64,000 nucleotides of DNA from Deltaproteobacteria bacterium (GTDB lineage: Bacteria > Myxococcota_A > UBA796 > UBA2385), in the NCBI GenBank assembly GCA_018401435.1, contig JAGYJW010000028.1:1-64000 (forward strand). The letters run 5' to 3'. The notes beneath the pieces are model-generated. The model was not told the origin of the DNA and searched no databases. It was given only the letters and a program-made list of their open reading frames with translations. Positions 1 to 9,124 of the stretch are shown here, one piece after another (the stretch's first letter is position 1; every line of letters starts with the position of its first letter). The translations under genes were made by a program, and so were the position numbers.

Positions 1-1
1 C

Positions 2-259
2 TCGGCCGACCGCCTGCTGGAGGCCGGCTGGCGGGCCGTCGAAGCCGGCGACCTCTCCGGCGCCCGCGCCACCTTCTCGAAGCTGCCCGGCGCCGATGGT
101 CGGGCCCGCTATGGGCTGGGCTATGTGGCCGACCAGCAGGGCAACCTGGACGCCGCCACCACCTACTATTGTGCCGCCCTCGACCTCTCGTCCACGCCAG
201 CCGACGTGGCGCGCGAGATTCGGGGACGGCTGGGCGTGCTCGGCCGGGACTGCCCCTAG
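2..259 (+). CDS. C-terminal fragment of TPR-like protein (5' end outside window)
   Basis: Open frame from base 2 to TAG at 257-259; translation ...AGDLSGARATFSKLPGADGRARYGLGYVADQQGNLDAATTYYCAALDLS resembles TPR helices. Confidence 0.6.
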   Translation, partial: SADRLLEAGWRAVEAGDLSGARATFSKLPGADGRARYGLGYVADQQGNLDAATTYYCAALDLSSTPADVAREIRGRLGVLGRDCP

Positions 260-1063
260 ATGTGGCTCACCCTGCTGATGGCCCTGCCCGCGCAGGCCAG
301 CGCGCCCACGGGCAGCCCCTTGGAGCCCTCCCCCGACGACGTCTGCGCGACGCTGTCCGCCTTCAACGCAAAGGCCAGCATGCCCATCGGCGAGATCGAC
401 CGCGAGACCTGCGCCGAGCTGGCCCGGGGGCAGACGGTCACCCTGATCCAGAAGCGCCCCGACGGGCTCTTTCGCGCCGTTGGATTGGCCCGTGCGGGCC
501 AACCCAAGGAGGGTGTCTGGCTGAGCACCCAGGACCCGCACTTTGCCGGTGAGGAGGCCATCGAGGCCAACCTCGAGCTGCGTCCGGATGGGGGCGTCTG
601 GTACGGGATGCTCGACATCCCCCGCCCCTTCGCCGATCGCCACTGGGTGTTGGAGACCTGGAATAACAAGGCATTGGCCAAGGCTTCGGGCGGCGCCATC
701 TGGGAGCACCCCTGGCGCCTTCGCAACGGCGAGACGGCGCGGGTGCGGCCGAAGGTAGAGCGGGGCGAGGTCGCGGGCCTCAGCCTGGAGGTCTTCGACG
801 AGGCGGTGGAGACCTCGGTGAACGAGGGCGCGCTGGTCTTTCTCGACCTGCCGGGCGAGGACAGCCTCTTCCTCTACCATGTGACCACGGTCATCGGCGG
901 CGGCATCCCCGACCGCCTTGTGGCGGGCTTCGTGCGCAGCACCATGTCCGGCTATATCGACGAGACGGTGAAGCGGGCGCGCCGGGTCGTGCCCGGCCAC
1001 TATCGCGCGGGTCACAGCCCCCTGGAAGGGGGGGGCGGGCAGCACCTGCCCTACTATCCCTGA
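260..1063 (+). CDS. Hypothetical exported protein (possible SRPBCC/START-like fold)
   Basis: 267 aa ORF, signal-like N-terminus MWLTLLMALPAQASA, starts directly after the preceding stop. Confidence 0.6.
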   Translation: MWLTLLMALPAQASAPTGSPLEPSPDDVCATLSAFNAKASMPIGEIDRETCAELARGQTVTLIQKRPDGLFRAVGLARAGQPKEGVWLSTQDPHFAGEEAIEANLELRPDGGVWYGMLDIPRPFADRHWVLETWNNKALAKASGGAIWEHPWRLRNGETARVRPKVERGEVAGLSLEVFDEAVETSVNEGALVFLDLPGEDSLFLYHVTTVIGGGIPDRLVAGFVRSTMSGYIDETVKRARRVVPGHYRAGHSPLEGGGGQHLPYYP

Positions 1064-1073
1064 CCCCGTCTCT

Positions 1074-3290
1074 TCAGAAACGAATGCCGGCGGACCCGCC
1101 GGGCCAGAAGCGCAGTCCGTCGGCGATGGGCTGCGCCTCTACCCAGAGGGGCCAGGGCGACGGGTCTCCCCGCACCGCGATGCCCAGGTTGAGATCGGCC
1201 CCCACAAAGGGGGTGAAGTGCTCGTTGATCTTGAAGCCCACCGACACACGAAGGCGCGGGATCAAGGTCAGCTCGGTCTGGCTGTTGAGAGCGATGGCAG
1301 ACCACAGGCCGAGATCGACATCCACCGGGACCCGGGGCGGGCCGGCGCGCACGCCCATGCCCGCGCCGGTGACCAGCAGGTGGTCGGCCGGGGTCTTTGC
1401 CGGCGCGTCGAGATCGGCGATGGCCCCCGCCGCCAACACCGTGTAGAGACGCTTCCCCCCGGTCTTGAGCCCAATCGACGCTGCGCCCGTGCTGTCGGCC
1501 CACAGCTCGCCATCGAAGATGCCGTCCCGCACGATGTTGATCAAGCCGATGGGCGCACCTTCCATGCTGCGGGCCACATTGACCAGGCCCACGGTGCTGC
1601 CTTGGATATCGCCCGAGACGTTGACCAGGCCCAGCTTGAAGGCCCGGTCGTCCTCGCCGGCAGACACGTTTACGAGGCCAATCTGGGCGCCATGGGCCTG
1701 CAGGGCGACGTTGGCGCCGGCGCTCAGCTGCAGGCCCGACAGCTCCTGGGCAAAGTTGGCCCCTGCGCTGGCTTGCAGGCCCTCGGCCCGGGCGCCGACG
1801 ATGTTGGCGCCCGCGCTCAGCTGCAGGCCCCGCAGGTGCTGCTCCACCACATTGGCCACGGCGGCCCCCTGAAGGCCGCGGAGGTCCTGGGCCCAGTTCC
1901 CGCCGGCCGATGCTTGAACTCCCTGCAGCTCCGCAAAGGCGACATTGGCCCCCACCGCACCCTGCATGCCCCGCATGTCGCCGCCGGCATGGTTCAGCCC
2001 GATGGCACCTTGCATGCCCTGGCCGCCGTCGTCGGTGAAGGTGGCGCCCAGGGCCAGGGCGGTGCCGTCCATGCGCCAGGAGCGGGTGGCCACGACGCCC
2101 ACGCCGGTCTTCAGCTCCACCCGCTCGCGATCGGACTCCAGGTTGAGGTCGGGCAGCAGGGTCGCAGCAAAGGCCACCACCCGGTCGGGCTCGCGGTGCG
2201 GGGCTGCGCCCGGCGCGGCTTCGGGGGGCACATCGCCGCGGGCCCGGGCGTCGGCCAGGGCGAAGCCGGTGAATGCGCTGCGCTCCAAGGTGGTGGAGCC
2301 CCCCGCGGGCACCGTCGCCGTCGCCCGCCAGGTGCCGCCCTCCTCGCGGGCCGTGACCGAGTATTGGCCCGGTTCCAGGCCGAGGGCCACGGGCCGCCCG
2401 GGCGCCTTGCGCAGCTCCGCCACCAGACGCCCGCTGCTATCGCGCACCATCACCAGCCCTTGGACCTCAGCGCCCAGCTGCAGACCCGCCCCGCGCTGGC
2501 GCAGATCGGTCATCACCAGATCGCCCGACCCATTGAGTTGGATGTCAAAGGCCGCATGTTGGGGACCGTAGCGGGTGCCCTCGGTGCGGGCCAGCGTCTC
2601 GTCATAGGCGAAGCGGTAGGCCTCGTTCAGGGTCACCCGCCCGTCCAGATCCGTGTCTGCGCCCCCCCGCAGGCCCGTGACCAGGGCGTGGGTGAAGAAG
2701 GATCCGCCCAGGGCGTCGGCCTCCTGGCTGATCTCGTCGGCCGAAGACGAGGTCAGGAAGGCGTGGCCCTCCACCACATTGCCCTCGTCCAACAGAAAGG
2801 CGGGCGCCGCCGCGCCGCCTTTGCCCCGCACCAGCGCCCCCGACGCGCAGGAGTCGAGGATGGCCACCCGCACATCGGCGGGCAAGGCGTCCAATGCCGA
2901 CCGCAGCTCGCGGTAGGGCATGCGCTCGCCCGCCAGCAGCAGGCCCGATGCGTCGGAGTGCCCGGAATAATAGACCACCACCTCGGTGCGGGCAGCCGGG
3001 CCGGCGGCTGCGATGCGCCGGTTGAGGTCGGCGAATGCGTCCTTCATGGCGGCGTGGTCGGGGTCCACCAGCACCACGACATCTCTGGTGTTCACCCCGC
3101 CATAGCGGGCCAACACCGCCGCCATGGACCGGGCGTCCGATCCTGCATAGACCAGGGGGACCCGGTCATTTCCACCGTCGTTGGCGCCAGCCAGCAGCGC
3201 GAAGCGCCGCACCGTGCTCTCTGCAGCATGGGCAGGCGCCGCCCCCAGGGCGGCCAGACCGAGCAGGGTCGCCGCCCACCGTGCGGTCAT
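1074..3290 (-). CDS. Exported caspase-family (C14-like) protease with C-terminal surface-type repeats and barrel-like C-terminus
   Basis: Signal peptide MTARWAATLLGLAALGAAPAHA; His motif VVVYYSGHSD and Cys motif VAILDSCASG; about 10 GLQxSAGANxA / GLVNVxxx repeats; C-terminal ...GGSAGIRF. Confidence 0.85.
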   Translation of the reverse strand: MTARWAATLLGLAALGAAPAHAAESTVRRFALLAGANDGGNDRVPLVYAGSDARSMAAVLARYGGVNTRDVVVLVDPDHAAMKDAFADLNRRIAAAGPAARTEVVVYYSGHSDASGLLLAGERMPYRELRSALDALPADVRVAILDSCASGALVRGKGGAAAPAFLLDEGNVVEGHAFLTSSSADEISQEADALGGSFFTHALVTGLRGGADTDLDGRVTLNEAYRFAYDETLARTEGTRYGPQHAAFDIQLNGSGDLVMTDLRQRGAGLQLGAEVQGLVMVRDSSGRLVAELRKAPGRPVALGLEPGQYSVTAREEGGTWRATATVPAGGSTTLERSAFTGFALADARARGDVPPEAAPGAAPHREPDRVVAFAATLLPDLNLESDRERVELKTGVGVVATRSWRMDGTALALGATFTDDGGQGMQGAIGLNHAGGDMRGMQGAVGANVAFAELQGVQASAGGNWAQDLRGLQGAAVANVVEQHLRGLQLSAGANIVGARAEGLQASAGANFAQELSGLQLSAGANVALQAHGAQIGLVNVSAGEDDRAFKLGLVNVSGDIQGSTVGLVNVARSMEGAPIGLINIVRDGIFDGELWADSTGAASIGLKTGGKRLYTVLAAGAIADLDAPAKTPADHLLVTGAGMGVRAGPPRVPVDVDLGLWSAIALNSQTELTLIPRLRVSVGFKINEHFTPFVGADLNLGIAVRGDPSPWPLWVEAQPIADGLRFWPGGSAGIRF

Positions 3291-4114
3291 CTGCGGGCCT
3301 CCTTCTTGAGCAGCAGGGTCTGCTGCTGCACGGGCTGGCTGGCGGGCAGCTTCAGGGGCAGCAAGGCGGCGCTGCGGGCGAGGCCCGTGGCAGCCAGCTT
3401 CTCGGCCGCGGCCTGCATTGCGCCGGCGTCCAGGGGCAAGGGGCTGGTGACGAAGAAGAAGCGCTCGAAGCCGGGGGCCTCATCCAGGGTCCAGGCGCGG
3501 TCCAGGTGGTGCTCGCCGCCGCCATCCAGGGCGGTGGGTCCGCCGGGCTCGCTGGGCCAATGCAAGCTGACGGCGCCCGCACCATCGATGCTCAGGATGA
3601 CGCCATGGCCCTGGTCGCCGGCGAGGTAGGCGACCTGGATGACGTCGCCCCCGGACACGGCGGCGCCGTCTTGCAGCAGCTCGATGCCGGCGGCTGCTTT
3701 GCGGTAGACCCGCAGATCGGGGCGTTGGGCCTCGGCGCTGCCCTTGGGGCGCACGCCGTCGTTCAGGGCGGGATCCTTGAGGCCGCCGATATGGTCCAGG
3801 CGGTTGGGCGGCAGGGCCACCCACATCATCACGGCCATCACGGCCATCGACATCACCCACACGCCCCAGCCGCCGCGCTTGCGCTCCTCGCGAAAGCCGG
3901 CCCGGGCCTCGATCTCGTTGGCCATGCGCCCCGCGGGGTATTGAATGCGGGTGGCGTCGTCTTCGGCGCGCAGGGCCTGCACCTGGGCGCGGAATTCGGG
4001 GTCGCTGTCCAGCAAGGCGTCCAGGGCGGCCGTGCGGGCGGGGTCCAGCTCACCCAGCAGGTAGCGCTCCAGCTCGAGGCCGACGGGGGGCGGCATCTTG
4101 GGATCGGAGGCCAT
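3287..4114 (-). CDS. Membrane anti-sigma-factor-like protein with DUF4384-like ectodomain
   Basis: N-terminal ELERYLLGELDPARTAALDALLDSDPEFRAQV, one TM (GVWVMSMAVMAVMMWVAL), between ECF sigma and caspase; 4-nt overlap with caspase start. Confidence 0.7.
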   Translation of the reverse strand: MASDPKMPPPVGLELERYLLGELDPARTAALDALLDSDPEFRAQVQALRAEDDATRIQYPAGRMANEIEARAGFREERKRGGWGVWVMSMAVMAVMMWVALPPNRLDHIGGLKDPALNDGVRPKGSAEAQRPDLRVYRKAAAGIELLQDGAAVSGGDVIQVAYLAGDQGHGVILSIDGAGAVSLHWPSEPGGPTALDGGGEHHLDRAWTLDEAPGFERFFFVTSPLPLDAGAMQAAAEKLAATGLARSAALLPLKLPASQPVQQQTLLLKKEARR

Positions 4115-4115
4115 C

Positions 4116-4625
4116 TCAGACTCCTTCCAGCTCGGCCACATGGGCCTTGAGGGTGCGCAGGCGCTTGCGCACCCCCGAAACGGACAGGCCGGTCTCGTCG
4201 GCCACCTCTTGCAAGGTCATGCCATCCAGCAGGTGCATCACCGCCATGGCCCGGGTGCTCTCGGACTCGTCTCGAAAGATGCGTTGCAGCATCAAGCGCG
4301 CCGGAGCCAGCCCGCCCTCGGGGGCGGCGGCAATGCGCTGCAGCAGCGCGTCGTCGCGGTCCTCGGGGTGGCGCTTGTTGCTGCGGATGCGGTTGAGGCA
4401 GACATGGGTGGCCATGCGGTAGAGCAAGGAGGAGAGGCCCTGGTCGGTCAGGCGCGCGGAGTAGCGGAGCAGGCGCACGAAGGTGTCCTGCATCGCGTCC
4501 ACCGCGGCCTCTTCATTTCGGAGGAGAGCCCGACAGCGGCGCAGGACCATGGGCCCATAGCGGCGGTAGGTCGCCTCGACGTCGATGGCCAAGCCATCCT
4601 CCAGGGGGTTCGAGAGGTGGAACAC
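4116..4625 (-). CDS. ECF-family RNA polymerase sigma factor
   Basis: Region 2 YRRYGPMVLRRCRALLRNEEAAVDAMQDTFVRLLRY and region 4 MTLQEVADETGLSVSGVRKRL. Confidence 0.9.
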   Translation of the reverse strand: MFHLSNPLEDGLAIDVEATYRRYGPMVLRRCRALLRNEEAAVDAMQDTFVRLLRYSARLTDQGLSSLLYRMATHVCLNRIRSNKRHPEDRDDALLQRIAAAPEGGLAPARLMLQRIFRDESESTRAMAVMHLLDGMTLQEVADETGLSVSGVRKRLRTLKAHVAELEGV

Positions 4626-4711
4626 CGGGGCCGCCCGGAGCTGTCACCCCAAGCTGCGCCAGAACTAACGCGTGCCCCGTCGGGATAGGGCGCTTGCAGC
4701 CCGGAGGCCCC

Positions 4712-5137
4712 ATGAGCACCCCGAACAAGACCCACCAGACGGAGGCCTCGGTCGAGGCATTCATCGCGGCCACCTGCACCCCGCGCCGCCAGGACGAGGC
4801 CCACCAGCTCTGTCGGCTCATGACCGAGGTCACCGGCGAGCCGCCCGCCATGTGGGGGCCCACGATGATCGGCTTTGGCCGCTACCACTACAAATACGAG
4901 AGCGGCCACGAAGGCGACGCCATGCGGGTGGGCTTCTCGCCCCGCAAGGCCAGGCTCTCCCTCTACCTGCTGCCCGGCCTGGACGGCTACGAGGCGCTGC
5001 TGGCCCGCCTGGGCAAGCACAGCACCGGGGTGGGCTGCCTCTATGTCAACAAGCTGGCCGACATCGACATGGGCGTGCTGCGCGAGCTGGTGCAGAGCGC
5101 CTGGGCCGAGATGAACCGGCGCTACCCGCAGCCCTGA
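4712..5137 (+). CDS. DUF1801-family protein
   Basis: MWGPTMIGFGRYHYKYESG...FSPRKARLSLYL... pattern typical of DUF1801. Confidence 0.75.
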   Translation: MSTPNKTHQTEASVEAFIAATCTPRRQDEAHQLCRLMTEVTGEPPAMWGPTMIGFGRYHYKYESGHEGDAMRVGFSPRKARLSLYLLPGLDGYEALLARLGKHSTGVGCLYVNKLADIDMGVLRELVQSAWAEMNRRYPQP

Positions 5138-5183
5138 GCCCGCGTCTCGGCCGCGATCTTGTAGGATGCGTTGAGGAGGCCCC

Positions 5184-5600
5184 ATGCCCTTGACCTGGAC
5201 CCGTGAGAGCCCCGCCCGTTGGGACGCCGACAAGGCGCGCATCCTGGGGGGCGCCGCCCCGGGCAGCCTGCCCGAGATGGCCATGCCCATCGGAGATCTC
5301 GCGCCGGGGGACTGGTTCCGGGTGGAGCACGACGGCCAGGTCGTGGGCTATGGCTGGATGGATGTGGTGTGGGGGGACGCCGAGATCCTGCTGGCCGTGG
5401 CGCCCGAAGCCCGCGGAAATGGCGTCGGAACCTTCATTCTCGACCAGATCGCCCTGGAGGCCCGCGCCCAGGGCCTGCGCCGCATCCACAACAGCGTGCG
5501 GCCCAACCACCCCGAACGCCAGACCACCCAGGCCTGGCTGGGGCGGCGCGGCTTCTCGGGCGGAGAGGGCCACGAGAGCCTGGAGCGGCGCCTGGCCTGA
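5184..5600 (+). CDS. GNAT-family N-acetyltransferase
   Basis: LLAVAPEARGNGVGTFILDQIALEARAQGLRRIHNSV acetyl-CoA binding motif. Confidence 0.8.
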   Translation: MPLTWTRESPARWDADKARILGGAAPGSLPEMAMPIGDLAPGDWFRVEHDGQVVGYGWMDVVWGDAEILLAVAPEARGNGVGTFILDQIALEARAQGLRRIHNSVRPNHPERQTTQAWLGRRGFSGGEGHESLERRLA

Positions 5601-5618
5601 AGGTGCGCGGGCGGCCCC

Positions 5619-7004
5619 TCAGACCGCCGTGCCCACCCGCGCCCAGTCGCCCCGGCGCCAGTGCACCAGGCCCAGGGCGGCCTTGACCAGAAAGCCCACC
5701 GGAAAGGCCACCCACACGCCAAAGATGCCCAAACCCAGCGGAAAGCCGAAGAGGTAGGACAGGGGGATCTGGACGACCAGGGTGGCCAGGATGTTGATGC
5801 GCAGGCTGGTGCGCGTGGCCCCCGACCCCTGGAACATGCCCACCAGGGCGATGTAGACGCCCGCCAGGGGCATACAGGAGCCCAAGACCCAGATCCACAT
5901 TCGGGTGTGGCTGGCCAGCACCGTGTCTGCGCCAATATCGAAGAGGCCGATGATGGGGTCGGCAAAGCCGATGATCAGGGCTGCGAGGCTGCTCATGATG
6001 GCGCAGCTGAGCACGACCCCGGCCCGCACCACGGCCTTGGCCTCGGCCGGGTTGCCCGCTCCCAGCGCGTTGCCCACCATGGCGCCTGTGGCCTGACCCA
6101 CGCTCATGCCCGGCACGAAGGCCAGGGCCTGTATGCGCAGGCCCACCCCATGGGCGGCCACGGCCACCGGATCGATGCGGCCCAACATGCCCACGATGCT
6201 GATGAAGCTGGCGTTGAGCACCACCATATCCAAGGCGGCCGGCGCGCCGATGCGCACCAGCTGGCGGGCGAGCTTGAGATCGAGCGGGGCCGGCCGCAAG
6301 GCGATGCCCACGCCAGGCACCCCGCCCCTGGCGATGGCCAGGACCAGGACCCCGGTGCTGAAGACCTGGCTGGCGACGGTGCCCAGGGCGGCACCCTGCA
6401 CCCCCATGGCCGGCAGGCCGAAATTGCCCAGGATCAAGCCATAGTTCAGGCCGAAGTTGACCAGGTTGCTGGCCAGGGCCACCAGAAAGGCGAGGCGGGT
6501 ATTGCCCGCCCCCCGCAGCGAGGCCCCATAGAGGATGGTCAGGTAGTAGAAGACCGATCCGGCCAGCAGGGGGCGCAGATAGGCCAGGGCGGCCTGCAAG
6601 GCGCCCCCTTCGGCCCCCAAGGCCCGCAGCATCAGCGGCGCGGCGAGGTTGCCAAAGCCGGCCACCAGCAGCCCCAGGATCACGGTGAGCTGCGTGCTCT
6701 GCCGCATCAGGTGCTGCACCCGGTCCGCGTCGCCCGCGCCATGGGCCCGCGACACCAGGGCCACATTGCCCACGGTCAGGCCCATCATCGCCACCATCAG
6801 CAAGAAGACCAGCTGGGTGGCAAAGCCCAGCCCCGTCAGCGCCGTTTCGGCCAGGGGGGTGCGGCCGATCATCGCCGTATCCACCGCCAGGGCGAGCACA
6901 TTGAGCACGTTGAGGCCGACCACCGGCCAGGCCAACGAGACCAGGCGCCGCGCGATCGGGGGCCCAGGGGGCGTGGAGGGTGGGGTCAACAGGGGTCCGA
7001 GCAC
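5619..7004 (-). CDS. MATE-family efflux transporter
   Basis: 461 aa multi-TM protein; SLAWPVVGLNVLNVLALAVDTAMIGR start and 12-TM-like pattern. Confidence 0.85.
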   Translation of the reverse strand: MLGPLLTPPSTPPGPPIARRLVSLAWPVVGLNVLNVLALAVDTAMIGRTPLAETALTGLGFATQLVFLLMVAMMGLTVGNVALVSRAHGAGDADRVQHLMRQSTQLTVILGLLVAGFGNLAAPLMLRALGAEGGALQAALAYLRPLLAGSVFYYLTILYGASLRGAGNTRLAFLVALASNLVNFGLNYGLILGNFGLPAMGVQGAALGTVASQVFSTGVLVLAIARGGVPGVGIALRPAPLDLKLARQLVRIGAPAALDMVVLNASFISIVGMLGRIDPVAVAAHGVGLRIQALAFVPGMSVGQATGAMVGNALGAGNPAEAKAVVRAGVVLSCAIMSSLAALIIGFADPIIGLFDIGADTVLASHTRMWIWVLGSCMPLAGVYIALVGMFQGSGATRTSLRINILATLVVQIPLSYLFGFPLGLGIFGVWVAFPVGFLVKAALGLVHWRRGDWARVGTAV

Positions 7005-7094
7005 CAGGGCGCCTGCCCCTATCGTCGGAGGGGGGCATGCACCCGTGCTTGATCCCCTGGCCCCGCGCGGCTACGAAGGGCTACCCATCTGCCC

Positions 7095-7436
7095 ATGGAG
7101 CCGGACATGTCCAAGGAAGGCGTCGATCTCGAGGAAGACTACTTCGCTCGCCAGGATCGCGAGAAGCTCGCCAAGATCAAGGCCCAGGCCGAGGCCGAAG
7201 AGGCCGCGCAGGCCGCAGCCGCCCGCAAGGCGCTGCACCACCTGCATTGCGGCAAGTGCGGCGGCAAGATGGACACGACCACCTTCAAGGGGGTCGAGAT
7301 CGAGATCTGCCCGGACTGTGGCGCGGTGCTGCTGGACGCCGGCGAGCTCGAGACCCTCGCCGGCACCGACGAAGGCAGCGCCTTCGACACGCTGGCCGAG
7401 CTCTTCCACTTCAGCAAGGGAAAGCGCAAGCGCTGA
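7095..7436 (+). CDS. TFIIB-type zinc-ribbon (zf-TFIIB) protein
   Basis: HCGKCGGKMDTTTFKGVEIEICPDCGAVLLDAGELE. Confidence 0.8.
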   Translation: MEPDMSKEGVDLEEDYFARQDREKLAKIKAQAEAEEAAQAAAARKALHHLHCGKCGGKMDTTTFKGVEIEICPDCGAVLLDAGELETLAGTDEGSAFDTLAELFHFSKGKRKR

Positions 7437-7468
7437 CCCCGAACCGCCGCCGCCTTCGGGAGCCCGCC

Positions 7469-9112
7469 ATGACCCCAACCCGAAGCCGCCCGGATCGGCC
7501 TTGGTCCAAGAAGGCCCCCCACAACGGGCCCTGGGACGTGATCGTCATCGGGTCGGGCATGGGGGGCATGACCGCTGCCGCGCTCTTGGCCAAGCTGGGC
7601 CGCAAGGTGCTGGTGCTCGAACAGCACTATGTTCCCGGCGGCTTCACCCACACCTTCCGGCGCAAGGGCTATGTCTGGGATGTAGGGGTCCACGCGGTGG
7701 GCGAGGTCACCCCCCACAGCCTGACGGGCCGGCTGCTCGACTTTCTCACCGATGGCCGCTTGAAGTGGGCCAGCCTGGGGCCGGTCTATGACGCCTTCCA
7801 TTACCCGCCGCGCCATGCCGGCGAAGATGGGGTGGACATCGACTTTCCCGACACGCCCCAGGCCTTTCGGGACAACCTGATCGCGGCCTTTCCCGGCGAG
7901 GTGCCGGCCATCGACCGCTACCTGTTGGAGGTCAAGCGCACCGCCGGCGCCATGAAGGGCTACTACCTGGCCCGGCTCTTTGGCGGCCGCATGGGGCGCC
8001 TGGCCGACCGCTTCCTGGCGCGGGAGGCCCAGCAGCAGCTGACCCGTCACACCCGCGAAGCCATCGAGTCCTTCACCGAGGATCCGCACCTGCGCGCAGT
8101 CTTCACGGCGCAATGGGGCTATTATGGCTCGGTGCCCGCCCGGTCCTCCTGGGCCATGCAGGCCCTGGTCACCAAGCACTTCTTGCACGGTGCCTACTAC
8201 CCGGTGGGGGGGTCTGGGCGCATCGCCTTCGAGCTGCTGCGCACGGTGGCCGACGCCGGGGGCTGGACCCGCATCTGTGCCGACGTGGAGCAGATCCGGG
8301 TGGAGGGCGGCAAGACGGTGGGCGTGCGCCTGGTGGGGGGCGAGGAGCTGCACGCCCCGGTGGTGCTCAGCGCCGCGGGCATCCAATCTACGGTGGCCCG
8401 CATGCTACCGCCGGCCGTGGCCGACACCGAGTGGGCGCGGGCGGCCCGAAAGGATCCCCCCGCCTCCGCCCACCTCTGCCTCTACATCGGCTTCAAGGGC
8501 GATATCCGCGCGGCCGGGGCCAGCGCGGCCAACCAGTGGTTCTACGAGGTCTGGCAGTGGGATGGCGAGACGGATGCCTGGGATGTCTCCCAGCCCGACG
8601 CCCTGGACGATGCGCCCTGCTTGTATTGCTCCTTCCCCAGTCTCAAGGATCCCGAGCACGACCCCGGCCCCGAGCAGCGCCACACCGGCGAGGTCGTGAC
8701 CTTCGTGCCCTATGACGCCTTTTCGAAGTGGGCGGGCACCCCCTGGCGCAAGCGCGGGGCCGACTACGAGGCCTTCAAACAGAAGCTCCAAGACAAGCTG
8801 TTGGAGCAGTTTCTGCGGCGCATGCCCGGGCTGGCGCCCTTCATCGACCACGTCGAGATCTCCACGCCCATCTCGACCGAGACCTTCGTACGGCCCATGC
8901 GGGGGTCGATCTATGGCATCGAGCCCACGCCCGAGCGATTCAACAACCCGTGGTTGCGGCCGAAATCGCCCCTTCCTGGCTTGTTTTTCGGCGGAAGCGA
9001 GGTCACGACCGTCGGCGTCATCGGCGCAATGATGGGCGGGGTGCTGGGGGCGGCCGCGGTGGCGCCGGTGCCGGCCCTCAAGCTGCTTCGGGGCCTGCAG
9101 CGGCCCGTCTGA
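7469..9112 (+). CDS. NAD(P)/FAD-dependent oxidoreductase (CrtI/retinol-saturase-like)
   Basis: GSGMGGMTAAALLAKLGRKVLVLEQHYVPGGFTHTFRRKGYVWDVGVH; C-terminal LFFGGSEVTTVGVIGAMMGGVLGA. Confidence 0.85.
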   Translation: MTPTRSRPDRPWSKKAPHNGPWDVIVIGSGMGGMTAAALLAKLGRKVLVLEQHYVPGGFTHTFRRKGYVWDVGVHAVGEVTPHSLTGRLLDFLTDGRLKWASLGPVYDAFHYPPRHAGEDGVDIDFPDTPQAFRDNLIAAFPGEVPAIDRYLLEVKRTAGAMKGYYLARLFGGRMGRLADRFLAREAQQQLTRHTREAIESFTEDPHLRAVFTAQWGYYGSVPARSSWAMQALVTKHFLHGAYYPVGGSGRIAFELLRTVADAGGWTRICADVEQIRVEGGKTVGVRLVGGEELHAPVVLSAAGIQSTVARMLPPAVADTEWARAARKDPPASAHLCLYIGFKGDIRAAGASAANQWFYEVWQWDGETDAWDVSQPDALDDAPCLYCSFPSLKDPEHDPGPEQRHTGEVVTFVPYDAFSKWAGTPWRKRGADYEAFKQKLQDKLLEQFLRRMPGLAPFIDHVEISTPISTETFVRPMRGSIYGIEPTPERFNNPWLRPKSPLPGLFFGGSEVTTVGVIGAMMGGVLGAAAVAPVPALKLLRGLQRPV

Positions 9113-9124
9113 CCCTCCAGCAGC

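Noticed and set aside
1218-3629. 803-aa plus-strand ORF
   Set aside because: Antisense shadow of the caspase and anti-sigma genes.
4600-4640. Possible tRNA T-arm (gggttcgagag)
   Set aside because: No matching acceptor or anticodon arms; it lies at the start of the ECF sigma gene.
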